NCBI GenBank assembly: GCA_023664775.1
Contig: JAMPEW010000010.1
Location: forward strand, 1-64,000
Direction of reading: 5' to 3'
Length of the DNA: 64,000 nt
DNA from: Clostridium sp.
GTDB taxonomy: Bacteria; Bacillota; Clostridia; Lachnospirales; Lachnospiraceae
Positions 34,361 to 43,420 of the stretch are shown here, piece by piece. Position 1 is the stretch's first letter, and the number at the start of each line of letters is the position of its first letter. Made by a program: the position numbers and the translations under genes. The notes beneath the pieces were generated by a model. That model was given only the letters and a program-made list of their open reading frames with translations. It ran no database searches and had not been told where the DNA came from.

Positions 34361-35587
34361 TTAAGACCTGTAATCAGCGTTTATCTCAACATATTCATAT
34401 GTAAGGTCACAGCCCCATGCCGTTGCCGTTTCATTTCCTGATTTTATGTCACATACTGCAATTACCGTTTCCTTTGCCATAATTTCCGAAGCAGTTTCCT
34501 CATCAAAATCCGCATACATTCCGTCCTTGACAAGCTGTAAGCTCCCCCGCTCGCTTTTTATTGTTATGTCAACCTTATATGGGTCAAATTCTGCGCCTGA
34601 ATATCCCATTGCACAAAGTATTCTTCCCACATTTGCGTCCATGCCATATATGGCACATTTTGTAAGATTGGAGGTAACGACAGACTTTGCAAGCGCCTTT
34701 GCCGTTTTCTTGTCAGGCGCACCCACAACATCCACCTGAAACAATCTTGTTGCTCCCTCGCCATCTCCCGCAATCTGCTTTGCAAGAAATGTGTTTACCT
34801 CATTTAATGCCTGCTTAAATGCATCATATGCGGCTCCCTCAGCATCTATTTTTTTGTTTCCTGCAAGTCCATTGGCAAGAATGAGCACAGTGTCGTTTGT
34901 AGAGGTATCGCCGTCCACGGACACCATATTAAATGTATCTTCAATATTTTCCTTTAACGCCTTTTCAAGAAGCTTTTGGTCTATGTCAAGGTCTGTTGTT
35001 ATAAAGCCAAGCATCGTTCCCATATTAGGGTGTATCATGCCTGAGCCCTTGCACATTGCTCCCATTGTAACAGGGGTTCCGTCAATGTCAAATGTCACTG
35101 CTATTTCCTTTTTATGGGTATCAGTTGTAAGGATTGCCGTTGCCGCATCAACGGCAGCTTCCCTTGTATCACTTACCAAATCCTTTAATTTGTCTATGCC
35201 TAACTCTATTACATCCATCGGAAGCTGAAAACCGATTACGCCTGTAGAGGCAACCAACACCTGCTCAGGCTTTACATTTAACGCACCTCCCATGAGTTTT
35301 GCCATGCGTTCCGCATCCTCATAGCCCTTATCACCTGTACACGCATTTGCAATCCCGCTGTTTATCACAACCGCCTGCGCCTTTTTTTCTTCCTTTACAA
35401 CCTTCATATCCCAAAGCACTGGTGCAGCCTTCACGATATTTTTTGTAAATGTGCCTGCCACGTTTGCAGGTACCTCCGAATATATCGCAGCCATATCCTT
35501 ATTTGTTTTTCCCTCTTTTATGCCTGCCCTCACCCCGGCAGCCTTAAATCCTTTTGGAGCAGTAACTCCACCATCGATTATTTTCAT
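34361..35587 (-). CDS. argJ: Bifunctional ornithine acetyltransferase / N-acetylglutamate synthase
   Basis: A 408-residue enzyme that recycles the acetyl group from N-acetylornithine to glutamate. The self-cleavage site is in [16 protein letters not shown], where Thr191 becomes the nucleophile; the residue before it is Gly and not the commoner Ala. The N-terminal oxyanion region STGVIG is intact. The Met at 35587 follows AAAGGAGATG; the longer frame upstream is not coding. It lies between argC and argB. Confidence 0.96.
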   Translation of the reverse strand: MKIIDGGVTAPKGFKAAGVRAGIKEGKTNKDMAAIYSEVPANVAGTFTKNIVKAAPVLWDMKVVKEEKKAQAVVINSGIANACTGDKGYEDAERMAKLMGGALNVKPEQVLVASTGVIGFQLPMDVIELGIDKLKDLVSDTREAAVDAATAILTTDTHKKEIAVTFDIDGTPVTMGAMCKGSGMIHPNMGTMLGFITTDLDIDQKLLEKALKENIEDTFNMVSVDGDTSTNDTVLILANGLAGNKKIDAEGAAYDAFKQALNEVNTFLAKQIAGDGEGATRLFQVDVVGAPDKKTAKALAKSVVTSNLTKCAIYGMDANVGRILCAMGYSGAEFDPYKVDITIKSERGSLQLVKDGMYADFDEETASEIMAKETVIAVCDIKSGNETATAWGCDLTYEYVEINADYRS

Positions 35588-35686
35588 ACTTGCATCTCCT
35601 TTCCATTGAACATTATCCATTCCAAATTTGTTTTCAGCATATGTTCCAATTTGCCTTGTAAATCGGAAGCTCATGGTTCATAGTTT

Positions 35687-36730
35687 CTATGGGAACAGCG
35701 GCGGCATCATAAGTCCCTTTGTTTCAGGCAGCCCCATGATAAGGTTCATATTCTGTACTGCCTGACCTGCCGCACCCTTCACAAGGTTATCCATCGCTCC
35801 CATGACTACCACCCTGTTTGTCCTCTCATCTATAATAAAATTTACGTCCACATAGTTGCTGCCCTCAACCCATCTTGTTTCAGGACAAACACCCTTTTCA
35901 AGCACTCTGACAAATGGTTCCTCCTTGTAATATTTGTCGTAAGCGGCTTTTATATCCTCGCAGGTACATTGCTTTACGAGATTTGCGTAAGCAGTTACAA
36001 GTATGCCCCTATTCATCGGAACAAGATGCGGCGTAAAGTTTAATGTAAGAGGCGCTCCATCATAAGCATAACCAAGCTGCTCCTCTATCTCAGGCGTATG
36101 CCTGTGGGTTGTGACGCCGTAAGCCTTTATGCTCTCATTCACCTCACAATAAAGATTTGCAAGCTTTGCTCCTCTCCCTGCGCCTGACGTTCCCGACTTG
36201 GCGTCTATGATTATCGTATTTACATCAATCAGCCGATCCTTTACAAGCGGATAAAGGGATAATATGGAGCAGGTTGTGTAACAGCCCGGATTGGCAATCA
36301 GCCTCGCTTTTTTTATATCCTCCCTGTTTATCTCGCAAAGTCCGTATACTGCCTCATCTATAAACTCAGGACTTTTATGCTCAATGCCGTACCATTTTTC
36401 ATATGTGGCAACATCCTTAATACGAAAATCTGCTGATAAGTCAACAAGCTTCGCTTTGGAGAGTATCGTTTCATTAACAAGAGATGCACAAAGTCCCTGC
36501 GGCGTAGCCGTAAAAATAACGTCCACCCTATCCGCAAGCTCCTCCATATTGTCATCCATGCATTCGGCATCAACAATCTGAAACATATTTCCATAAACGT
36601 CTGAGTACCGCTTATCTATATAGCTTCTTGAACCATACCACTCTATGGACACATCGCCATGTCCGAGAAGCAGCCGCACAAGCTCCTGTCCTGCATATCC
36701 TGTCGAGCCGATTATACCTGCCTTTACCAT
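35687..36730 (-). CDS. argC: N-acetyl-gamma-glutamyl-phosphate reductase
   Basis: A 347-residue NADPH-dependent reductase, the third step of arginine synthesis. GIIGSTGYAGQELVRLL is the nucleotide-binding loop, and the catalytic Cys is in ANPGCYTTC. KSGTSGAGRGAK and HRHTPEIEEQL are also conserved. The start at 36730 follows GAGGAATTTG. It is the first gene of the argCJB operon and is divergent from argG across a shared control region. Confidence 0.96.
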   Translation of the reverse strand: MVKAGIIGSTGYAGQELVRLLLGHGDVSIEWYGSRSYIDKRYSDVYGNMFQIVDAECMDDNMEELADRVDVIFTATPQGLCASLVNETILSKAKLVDLSADFRIKDVATYEKWYGIEHKSPEFIDEAVYGLCEINREDIKKARLIANPGCYTTCSILSLYPLVKDRLIDVNTIIIDAKSGTSGAGRGAKLANLYCEVNESIKAYGVTTHRHTPEIEEQLGYAYDGAPLTLNFTPHLVPMNRGILVTAYANLVKQCTCEDIKAAYDKYYKEEPFVRVLEKGVCPETRWVEGSNYVDVNFIIDERTNRVVVMGAMDNLVKGAAGQAVQNMNLIMGLPETKGLMMPPLFP

Positions 36731-36787
36731 ACCAAATTCCTCTTTTCCAATATTAATCATTTCTTCCATCAAAGGATAACTATACCG

Positions 36788-36816
36788 ATTATACAACCGT
36801 CCGTACAAATATGCAA
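36788..36816 (-). promoter_or_regulatory. argC promoter
   Basis: On the minus strand TTGCAT (complement 36811-36816) and TATAAT (complement 36788-36793) are 17 bp apart. It would start argCJB transcription about 50 bases before argC. ATGCAT-rich ArgR-type boxes lie just upstream. Confidence 0.65.
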
Positions 36817-36850
36817 TATAATATTTATTTTTTGTGTATATTTTCCTGTT

Positions 36851-36891
36851 TTATGCATTATTTTGAATTTTATGCATAATTTTATGCATAA
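36851..36891. promoter_or_regulatory. ArgR/AhrC-type operator between argC and argG
   Basis: Three ATGCAT cores occur at 36853-36858, 36872-36877 and 36884-36889, the last two within a near-palindrome TATGCATAATTTTATGCATA. This matches the ARG box pattern (TNTGNATWWWWATNCANA) bound by the arginine repressor. The position between two divergent arginine operons supports joint repression by arginine. Confidence 0.75.
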
Positions 36892-36911
36892 AGCTGTTAG
36901 ATTTGTTCTTT

Positions 36912-36937
36912 ATAGAAAACGCATCTGCATTTTCTAT
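36912..36937 (+). promoter_or_regulatory. Hairpin in the argG leader
   Basis: ATAGAAAA (36912-36919) pairs with TTTTCTAT (36930-36937), and GCA/TGC extends the stem inward. It lies near the expected start of the argG transcript, about 115 bases before the gene. It may stabilise the 5' end or contribute to regulation; no terminator U tract follows. Confidence 0.35.
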
Positions 36938-37052
36938 CGGCATGCCTCTTACGAAGCCTGCTAAGATGCAAACTTTGTTCTGCTTTATTATTGCATTATC
37001 TACGTTTAAGTGTTATTCTAAGCCTATGATTTTTAATAGGAGGATAAAAGAC

Positions 37053-38270
37053 ATGAAGGAAAAAGTAATTCTTGCATATTCAGGCGGACTTGATACAACT
37101 GCCATCATTCCTTGGCTCAAGGAAACCTACGATTTTGACGTTGTATGCGTTTGTATTGACGTTGGACAGGAAAGCGAGCTTGAAGGCTTGGAGGAAAGAG
37201 CAAAATATTCAGGCGCAGAAAAGTTATACATATTGGATGTTGTTGATGAATTTTGTGACGAATATATTGTACCCGGCGTTCAGGCAGGCGCCGTTTACGA
37301 AAATAAATATCTTCTTGGAACGTCATATGCAAGACCACTCATTGCAAAGAAGCTTGTGGAGATTGCGCGAAAAGAGGGCGCAACGACAATCTGCCACGGT
37401 GCTACAGGCAAGGGCAACGATCAGGTACGTTTTGAAATTAACATAAAGGCGCTTGCTCCTGACTTAAAGGTCATTGCTACATGGAGACAGCCTGAATGGA
37501 CCATGCAGTCACGTGAGGACGAGATTGCTTACTGTAAAGCACACGGAATTGACCTTCCGTTTGATGCTTCCTCCTCCTACAGCCGTGACAGAAATATATG
37601 GCATATCAGCCACGAGGGACTTGAGCTTGAGGATCCGTCACAGGAGCCGAACTGGGAGCATCTGCTTGTACTTGGCACTTATCCTGAAAAAGCACCGGAT
37701 GAGGCTGAATACGTTACCATGACATTTGAAAAGGGCGTGCCAAAGTCAGTAAACGGCAAGGAAATGAAGGTTTCCGACATTATACGTGAGCTGAACCGTC
37801 TTGGCGGCAAGCATGGCATCGGCATCGTTGATATAGTGGAAAATCGTGTTGTAGGCATGAAATCCCGCGGCGTCTATGAAACTCCGGGTGGAACAATTCT
37901 TATGGAGGCACATACGCAGCTTGAGGAGCTTATCCTTGACAGAGATACAATTGCATTCAAGAAGCTTATCGGCGACAAGTTTGCAGATATGGTTTACGAG
38001 GGCAAATGGTTCTGTCCGTTACGTGAGGCGCTTCAGGCATTTATTGAAAGCACACAGGAGCGTATCACCGGCGAGGTTACATTCAAACTCTACAAGGGAA
38101 GCATCATAAAGGCAGGCACAACCTCACCTTACTCACTCTATTCAGAAACGCTTGCGAGCTTTACTACAGGCGACTTGTACGACCACAAGGATGCAGAGGG
38201 CTTCATAAAGCTGTTCGGACTTTCCATGAAGGTTCGTGGAATGTTGGACGCTGAAAGGGATGGAAAATAA
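37053..38270 (+). CDS. argG: Argininosuccinate synthase
   Basis: A 405-residue enzyme that joins citrulline and aspartate using ATP. The PP-loop AYSGGLDTT is at residues 8-16, and CHGATGKGNDQVRFE and SYSRDRNIWHIS match the substrate-binding motifs. The Met at 37053 lies behind AGGAGGATAAAAG; the frame is open for 150 bases upstream but includes the operator-proximal leader. argH is not adjacent. Confidence 0.97.
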   Translation: MKEKVILAYSGGLDTTAIIPWLKETYDFDVVCVCIDVGQESELEGLEERAKYSGAEKLYILDVVDEFCDEYIVPGVQAGAVYENKYLLGTSYARPLIAKKLVEIARKEGATTICHGATGKGNDQVRFEINIKALAPDLKVIATWRQPEWTMQSREDEIAYCKAHGIDLPFDASSSYSRDRNIWHISHEGLELEDPSQEPNWEHLLVLGTYPEKAPDEAEYVTMTFEKGVPKSVNGKEMKVSDIIRELNRLGGKHGIGIVDIVENRVVGMKSRGVYETPGGTILMEAHTQLEELILDRDTIAFKKLIGDKFADMVYEGKWFCPLREALQAFIESTQERITGEVTFKLYKGSIIKAGTTSPYSLYSETLASFTTGDLYDHKDAEGFIKLFGLSMKVRGMLDAERDGK

Positions 38271-38290
38271 TAAAATAAATTGAAAATAAT

Positions 38291-38334
38291 AAGAGGCTTG
38301 CCGCAGTAAGGGTACTTACGCAGACATGCCTCTT
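38291..38334 (+). terminator. argG terminator
   Basis: AAGAGGCtTG (38291-38300) pairs with CAtGCCTCTT (38325-38334), with an inner GTAAG/CTTAC hairpin, and a T-rich tract follows. It belongs to the same GGCTGxCGCAGTA hairpin family as the others. Confidence 0.8.
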
Positions 38335-38365
38335 TTGTTTTTTATTTTGAGCTTAATTTACAAAA

Positions 38366-39826
38366 TTACAATTTTCCGTTTTGTCCGTCCGCCTCTGCCT
38401 TCCCCAAAAGATATAGGAAAGCAATGGCAGGTATGCGTAGAATCGGGACTTTTGTTTCGTGTGTGGACAACCCAAAGTCCTCCAACTGCTTCGTGACAAG
38501 AAATGCACTTGTCACTTTTGATTTCTCGTCCCTGCAAAGCTCCACGATAGCATCTGAAGCAGGAATGTGGGAGTTATTGCGGTATTTAACCTCGCACAAA
38601 ATTTTTTCACGTGGCAGTTCGATTACCACATCAACCTCCTTCTGATTGTCCTTTGCCTTTCTGAAATATCCGAGTTGTGCCGTACTGCCCTGATAGAATG
38701 ACACAATATGCTTGTAAACTGTTGTTTCCACCATTGCGCCAAGCTCTTTTTCGTCTGAAAGAACATCATCAATCATTAGAACCGCATTACGGATAGCTGC
38801 ATCAGCAACAAAAATTTTAGGTTTGCCTTTCAGTGCCCCTTTGCTGCCAACATCCAGTGGTTTTGCAAGATAAATCAGATTGGACATTTCCAAAGCTTCA
38901 ATATAGCTGTCAATCGTGCTGACAGAGGTGTTTTCCAATTCTTTCGCCGCCGTGGTAACGCTGAAAATCTCCGTAGAGTTCATACAGAGATACAGAAACA
39001 GCTTTTCCATCAGAAGCGGGCTGCGGATGCCCCACAGAGTCAGCACATCCCGTTTGATAACTTTGTCTACCACATCCTCCCGCAGCATCCTTTGGGCATA
39101 AATATCATCGTCGGATAACACAAGCTCCGGGAAACCTCCAATCATAAGATAGCGGTTAAAATGTCCCTCAAGCGGCAGAAACTTGTCCATTAAATCGCCC
39201 AGCTCCGAATATGTCAGTTGCACGAGCTTTGTCAGTTGCAGGTTATCCGGCAGCATCGGCTCATCAAGTTCAAGTAGTCGGCAGTACTCATAAAAGGACA
39301 TAGTATGAATCCTCAAGACGCTCCACCTGCCTGTACCGCTGTCCGCCGCACCTTTTTCCAATATCGGACTTGCCGAGCCTGTGGCTGCCAACCGAATATC
39401 CTTCCTGCTGTCATAGATAACTTTCATCCATAGCTCCCAATTATCCGTATATTGGACTTCATCAAAGAAAATATAGCGTGTTCCCTCAATTGGGTACAGC
39501 GACTCATAGATGGAAAGCACGCTCTCCACATTGACGAGCTTTACAATCGGGTTATCAAAGGACACATAAAGGATATTTTTCGGGTTTATGCCCTCATCAA
39601 TCAGATTTTCTATCATCTGGTACATTATCGTTGTTTTTCCGACACGTCTTGCGCCAGACAGCACCGCAAACCGCCTGATTGTCTTATGTTTTATCATTTT
39701 GAGTGCTTCATAATAAGCAATCCTTTTCTGCGGCTTGCTTTCTTCTTTGATTGTATACGGGTTGCGCCACCATGGATTGTACTGCCGTAAAACCTTGATG
39801 ACCTGTTCATCACTTACAATAGGCAT
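38366..39826 (-). CDS. AAA-type ATPase with DUF4143 domain
   Basis: A 486-residue protein. The P-loop SGARRVGKTT is at about residues 57-66 and Walker B RYIFFDEVQ at about 114-122, followed by the sensor region ATGSAS. The C-terminal DUF4143 part has a restriction-like nuclease pattern, KEVDVVIELPREKILCEVKYR, with D, E and K in PD-(D/E)XK spacing. These proteins are scattered and often multicopy in anaerobes; their biological role is unknown. ATG at 39826 follows CGGAGG. A shorter relative lies at 55842-57161. Confidence 0.88.
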   Translation of the reverse strand: MPIVSDEQVIKVLRQYNPWWRNPYTIKEESKPQKRIAYYEALKMIKHKTIRRFAVLSGARRVGKTTIMYQMIENLIDEGINPKNILYVSFDNPIVKLVNVESVLSIYESLYPIEGTRYIFFDEVQYTDNWELWMKVIYDSRKDIRLAATGSASPILEKGAADSGTGRWSVLRIHTMSFYEYCRLLELDEPMLPDNLQLTKLVQLTYSELGDLMDKFLPLEGHFNRYLMIGGFPELVLSDDDIYAQRMLREDVVDKVIKRDVLTLWGIRSPLLMEKLFLYLCMNSTEIFSVTTAAKELENTSVSTIDSYIEALEMSNLIYLAKPLDVGSKGALKGKPKIFVADAAIRNAVLMIDDVLSDEKELGAMVETTVYKHIVSFYQGSTAQLGYFRKAKDNQKEVDVVIELPREKILCEVKYRNNSHIPASDAIVELCRDEKSKVTSAFLVTKQLEDFGLSTHETKVPILRIPAIAFLYLLGKAEADGQNGKL

Positions 39827-39971
39827 AAAAACACCTCCGTATTCTTTCTTCTCCCGCCAAATTATAAAGTTATACTTGTGTAATTTCAAAGGAGTTATGC
39901 AAGTATATTGTAACAACAGTCAAAAAGAAATACAAGAGGCAAGCCGTAAATACACAAAAAATTTACGGAGG

Positions 39972-40079
39972 TTATCCTTGACTTGCCATATCAAGAATAT
40001 TTATATCTTTTCCATCATCAAAAATAGCATGCAGCAAATATCCTTGTAATGGTTTAATACTCTTAATTCTTGGTATCAT
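39972..40079 (-). CDS. Truncated DUF2442-like small protein
   Basis: A 35-codon frame behind GAGAGGTG reads MIPRIKSIKPLQGYLLHAIF and then DDGKDINILDMASQG. The first 25 residues match the N-terminus of DUF2442 proteins (short proteins of about 80 residues often paired with DUF4160), but the C-terminal half is missing. It is probably a decayed gene. The end of the preceding frame (NGKDGVYEIDFDIVRGVVI) shows more coding debris just upstream. Confidence 0.45.
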   Translation of the reverse strand: MIPRIKSIKPLQGYLLHAIFDDGKDINILDMASQG

Positions 40080-40141
40080 ATAACAACACCTCTCACAATA
40101 TCAAAGTCTATTTCATAAACACCATCTTTCCCATTACTACA

Positions 40142-40714
40142 TCACCTTGATTTTCTTTTATGCTTCATAATAACAGGTTTATCAATAATTGAAGCATAAT
40201 ATTCCGAATATGGTTCCATCCCAGAATTAGCAAATCCCTCGGAACCTTTTTTCAGCAATACAATATTATCTCTCCTTTTCCAGCATTTGACAAATGTTCC
40301 CTCTGATGTAAATTCAGGTGATGTTGTTTCTATCTTCAATCCCTGTAAGCCTTTTTCAAACGCAGTATACTCTATAACATCAGAAAAATCATTGTGATAT
40401 AAATTTATATCCTCCCATGTCAGCCCTGATGTATATGGTTTTACCCACAAACAATCGTTAAGTCCCAAACAATGTGTTACATCAATAAATCCCTTTATTG
40501 TATCCAGATTCCATTCCTTCAGCCATTTTCTCAAGTGATCCTTATGCTTTGCATAGTTTCTGTTTGTTACCCATTCATTAATATTTGTAAACCCAATTGG
40601 TCTTAAATCACAAAAGCTTTCATGCTCAACACATCTTTGACTTCCAATACGCTCCTCCACAGAAAAGCTTAAAAGCTTTTTATCTTTATTTAAAAGCAAA
40701 TATCTGTCTTCCAT
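40142..40714 (-). pseudogene. HipA-like kinase-domain protein, N-terminal fragment
   Basis: A 190-residue frame behind GGGGGGTG. LNDCLWVKPYTSGLTWEDINLYHNDF and GTFVKCWKRRDNIVLLKKGSEGFANSGMEPYSEYYAS match the N-terminal half of the HipA-like proteins widespread in Bacillota, in which GTLxKxW is followed by a kinase-like core. The ATP-binding and catalytic half is absent; after YSEYYASII the sequence becomes atypical and stops. Full relatives are about 300 residues or more. It is likely the remains of a toxin-like kinase gene. Confidence 0.55.
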
Positions 40715-41010
40715 CTGTCTCACCCCCCAATCACTTGCCTAATCTTCACTTGTTTTTCCTGCAAGCTCATTTATACTTATAACCAAATACATACTTTGTA
40801 GCCTGCCCTATTGTTTTGGCATATATTATATCATCTTATTTTGTTTTCCACAATCAACAAACCATTTATTGATTGCGTAAGGTATTTATTGTCTGTAAGT
40901 CAACAGCAAAAGAATTTTTGTACATATTAAATGCAGCAAAATAAATAAGAAAGAGACTGTCACAGTATGAACAGCCTCTTTTGATTTTACCTCAAGCTTA
41001 ATTTTACAAA
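40715..41010. other. Gene-free stretch with terminator
   Basis: About 300 bases without a credible reading frame. The right end contains the terminator of the lipoprotein operon (40951-40980). The left part is AT-rich and presumably includes the promoter of the HipA-like fragment. Confidence 0.5.
40951..40980 (-). terminator. Terminator of the surface-protein operon
   Basis: AAGAGACTGT (40951-40960) pairs with ACAGCCTCTT (40971-40980) with one mismatch, and a T-rich tract follows on the minus strand. It lies 30 bases after the lipoprotein stop. Confidence 0.7.
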
Positions 41011-41886
41011 CTATTGGGTTTGATTGCTAATATACTTACTCAACCTCTCGCACAGTACATCGCTTACCAAGCTATCGTCCAATAATTTACCATCATCTGA
41101 ATCCTCACTACCTAATGCTTCATCAGACGTCATTTCTTTTTTTGATATTGCCATGCATAAACCGTCATAATCCTTTGGCATGGTAATATCATATACAGTT
41201 TCAAGATGTAATGTTGAGCTATAGGTTCTTGTTCCGTCCTCATTATCCTCATATTCCAGCTCAGACCATTCACCAACCTCAGCATCCTTTACTTTTTTAA
41301 TCAATACCTTGTAGGTTTCATCTTCCCATACAATTTCATATTCCTGATACGTTTCGTTTTCTTCTTCCTCCTCTGCGTCCATGACATTTCCCGTATAATA
41401 ATCAAAAAAACGAATTTCCCTGACAGTTGTATACCATGAAAAACTATTTATTCCGTCCCAATTAAAACATATCGGAGCATCTGCAATAAACTGTACCGTT
41501 AAATTCACATTTCCTTCCTCATCTTCTCCGTTTATCGTTACATCACCCAACGAATATTTAGCTTTTTGCTGTATTACCTCGACACCGTCTATCTCTGTAG
41601 GTTGTTTTTCATTTTCATTTGGATAAACATATGTATATGATACCGGAGCCTCAACAGAATTTATTTCACCAAAAGTCAAATTCATTTCCTCCGAGTATGG
41701 CATCGGTTTAGGCTTCTCTGTTGTTGCTTCGGTTGTCGCAGCTTCAGTTGTCGCTTCAGTTTCTTCAGATAATACAGCTTCTTCCGTAGGTTCAGCGTCT
41801 GAAGAATTACCCTTATCTGTGTTCCCACATGCAGTAAGCATCAGCACCATGGCAACGCTTATCGTAATCAGCTTAAATTTCTTCAT
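41011..41886 (-). CDS. Secreted lipoprotein of unknown function
   Basis: A 291-residue lipoprotein. The lipobox LTAC puts the lipidated Cys at residue 20, followed by a Thr/Glu/Ala-rich linker (EATTEAATTEATTE) and an acidic beta-rich domain without a family I recognise. The start follows CAGGAGG. It is 28 bases after the DUF4062 gene and is the last gene of the predicted operon that begins with the small membrane protein at 52689. Confidence 0.65.
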   Translation of the reverse strand: MKKFKLITISVAMVLMLTACGNTDKGNSSDAEPTEEAVLSEETEATTEAATTEATTEKPKPMPYSEEMNLTFGEINSVEAPVSYTYVYPNENEKQPTEIDGVEVIQQKAKYSLGDVTINGEDEEGNVNLTVQFIADAPICFNWDGINSFSWYTTVREIRFFDYYTGNVMDAEEEEENETYQEYEIVWEDETYKVLIKKVKDAEVGEWSELEYEDNEDGTRTYSSTLHLETVYDITMPKDYDGLCMAISKKEMTSDEALGSEDSDDGKLLDDSLVSDVLCERLSKYISNQTQ

Positions 41887-41914
41887 AATTATTTGTCCTC
41901 CTGTTATCCATTAT

Positions 41915-43183
41915 CTAATCAATCATATTTAAAGCCACATAATAAACTGCATTCATGTTAATTTCTTCATTTTGGTTATCCCATCTCAAACGATAATTTC
42001 TCTGCACTCCATCATTTCCAATCATAACAAACCTTCCTTTACAGTTTCTTATAACGCCGGCTTCTGATGTCCTTATTTCGTACAAGCTTAAATCTAATAT
42101 TGGAATACTTATGTCTACGCATATATCAAATTGTAAAAACCCAATTTCCATTCCAAAGTTTTTTGGAATAAAATTAATGATTTCCTGTTTGTGCTCATTC
42201 CGATTTGTCCTCTCATTCCTATGAAACCTGAAATCCCATGCACCATCCATTGTTTCACTTAACCCCATATCATTAAATGCCCTGCCTGCTGGAACAATCG
42301 GCTCTATATTCCACTGCCAACGGCTTATTTCATTGTTTTTATGTGCGTCATCACTAATAGAAAACTCCGTTCCATTTGCACAATCCATAAGCTTTAATGT
42401 AGAATCATGTCTGTTTCCAATGTCTGTTGCAGTATAAAAATAAAATTTATCAATTACATCATTACTAATATTACGAATGGTGCTTAAGTGCCATTCTCTT
42501 TTACCATCATAAACAAATTCATCATTTTTTTCATTTTTAGTAATTGAATATAAAATATCTAGTCTCTCTATTCTGACAGGGTTACTGCACTGCTCCATAT
42601 CCATAAGCATCAGCATTTTAGGCAATACATTAAACCTGTTAAACCCTTCCCTTCTGTCATTGTTAAAGAAAAGGTATTGCATCAATTCATATTTATGCTT
42701 GAAAATCTCATTTGTAATTCCATCCAGTCTCTCACATTCATTTTCATAGTCTGTCAATATTCTTGTCAAATCTGCTCCTAAGGTCACTTCATTATCAATC
42801 GCAGGAATAAGCTGATTGCCCCTTACCAAATTAATAAAAGACTCTAATCTTTCAGGATTATCACATGGTTCATCATCATTTCCCTTCAGTATTATTTTAA
42901 TCATTTTTTTATTTCTCTCGCAGGCATATTCATACTCCATTTGTGTATAACTTTTTCCTGTTTCTTTACAAATCGTACCATACTGATTTCCTATTAATAT
43001 GAGAAACACATCGCACGCATCTATAAATTCTTTTATTACGGGCATCTGCCCTCTGTCGTCCTGTTCAAAAAACTCCATTCCAAGTGGAATATGCCCTATA
43101 TGCAAAATTGTATGTATTATATTCATTCGCACCTCCCGTAAGTCTTTATACGTTGACGAAATAAATACCTGTAATTTACTCAT
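41915..43183 (-). CDS. DUF4062 (TIR/SEFIR-like N-terminus) protein with unknown C-terminal domain
   Basis: A 422-residue, apparently cytoplasmic protein. The N-terminal ~110 residues are a DUF4062 domain: LQVFISSTYKDLREVRMNII, LGMEFFEQDDRG, CDVFLILIGNQYGTI and SYTQMEYEYA. DUF4062 is flavodoxin-like, distantly related to TIR domains, and often found in NLR-like or antiphage proteins. The C-terminal ~230 residues are a beta-rich domain I do not recognise (WHLSTIRNISNDVIDKFYFYTATD). It is 45 bases after the LRR-dockerin gene, an odd place for a cytosolic protein. A defence or signalling role is only an inference. Confidence 0.7.
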   Translation of the reverse strand: MSKLQVFISSTYKDLREVRMNIIHTILHIGHIPLGMEFFEQDDRGQMPVIKEFIDACDVFLILIGNQYGTICKETGKSYTQMEYEYACERNKKMIKIILKGNDDEPCDNPERLESFINLVRGNQLIPAIDNEVTLGADLTRILTDYENECERLDGITNEIFKHKYELMQYLFFNNDRREGFNRFNVLPKMLMLMDMEQCSNPVRIERLDILYSITKNEKNDEFVYDGKREWHLSTIRNISNDVIDKFYFYTATDIGNRHDSTLKLMDCANGTEFSISDDAHKNNEISRWQWNIEPIVPAGRAFNDMGLSETMDGAWDFRFHRNERTNRNEHKQEIINFIPKNFGMEIGFLQFDICVDISIPILDLSLYEIRTSEAGVIRNCKGRFVMIGNDGVQRNYRLRWDNQNEEINMNAVYYVALNMID

Positions 43184-43228
43184 AATAATTTCTCCTTATC
43201 GTTTTTTAATATTGATTACGCAATTTTC

Positions 43229-43420
43229 CTACCAAAATCTATCTACATAGTTAATATGGTTCCGTATTGCATTTAAGTCCTGTGAATTTATCCTGCCATC
43301 GCCTGTCACATCTGCACACCTGAATTTATACTCGTCAGCAATTTGTGCTGCATAGTTAATATGGTTACGGACGGCATTTAAATCCTGTGAGTTTACTTTT
43401 CCATCACCTGTCACGTCACC
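43229..43420 (-). repeat. Dockerin-coding repeat, copy 1
   Basis: A 192-bp unit encoding the last 63 residues and stop. It is about 95 percent alike by eye to the units at 45785-45976 and 47500-47691, with the first ~100 bases nearly unchanged. Confidence 0.85.

Noticed and set aside
34361-35674. Longer ArgJ start at 35674
   Set aside because: The conserved protein begins at MKIIDGG behind AAAGGAG at 35587; upstream residues do not fit the family.
36903-37052. 50-codon N-terminal extension of ArgG
   Set aside because: It covers the leader hairpin next to the ArgR boxes; the start at 37053 has AGGAGG and matches the family.
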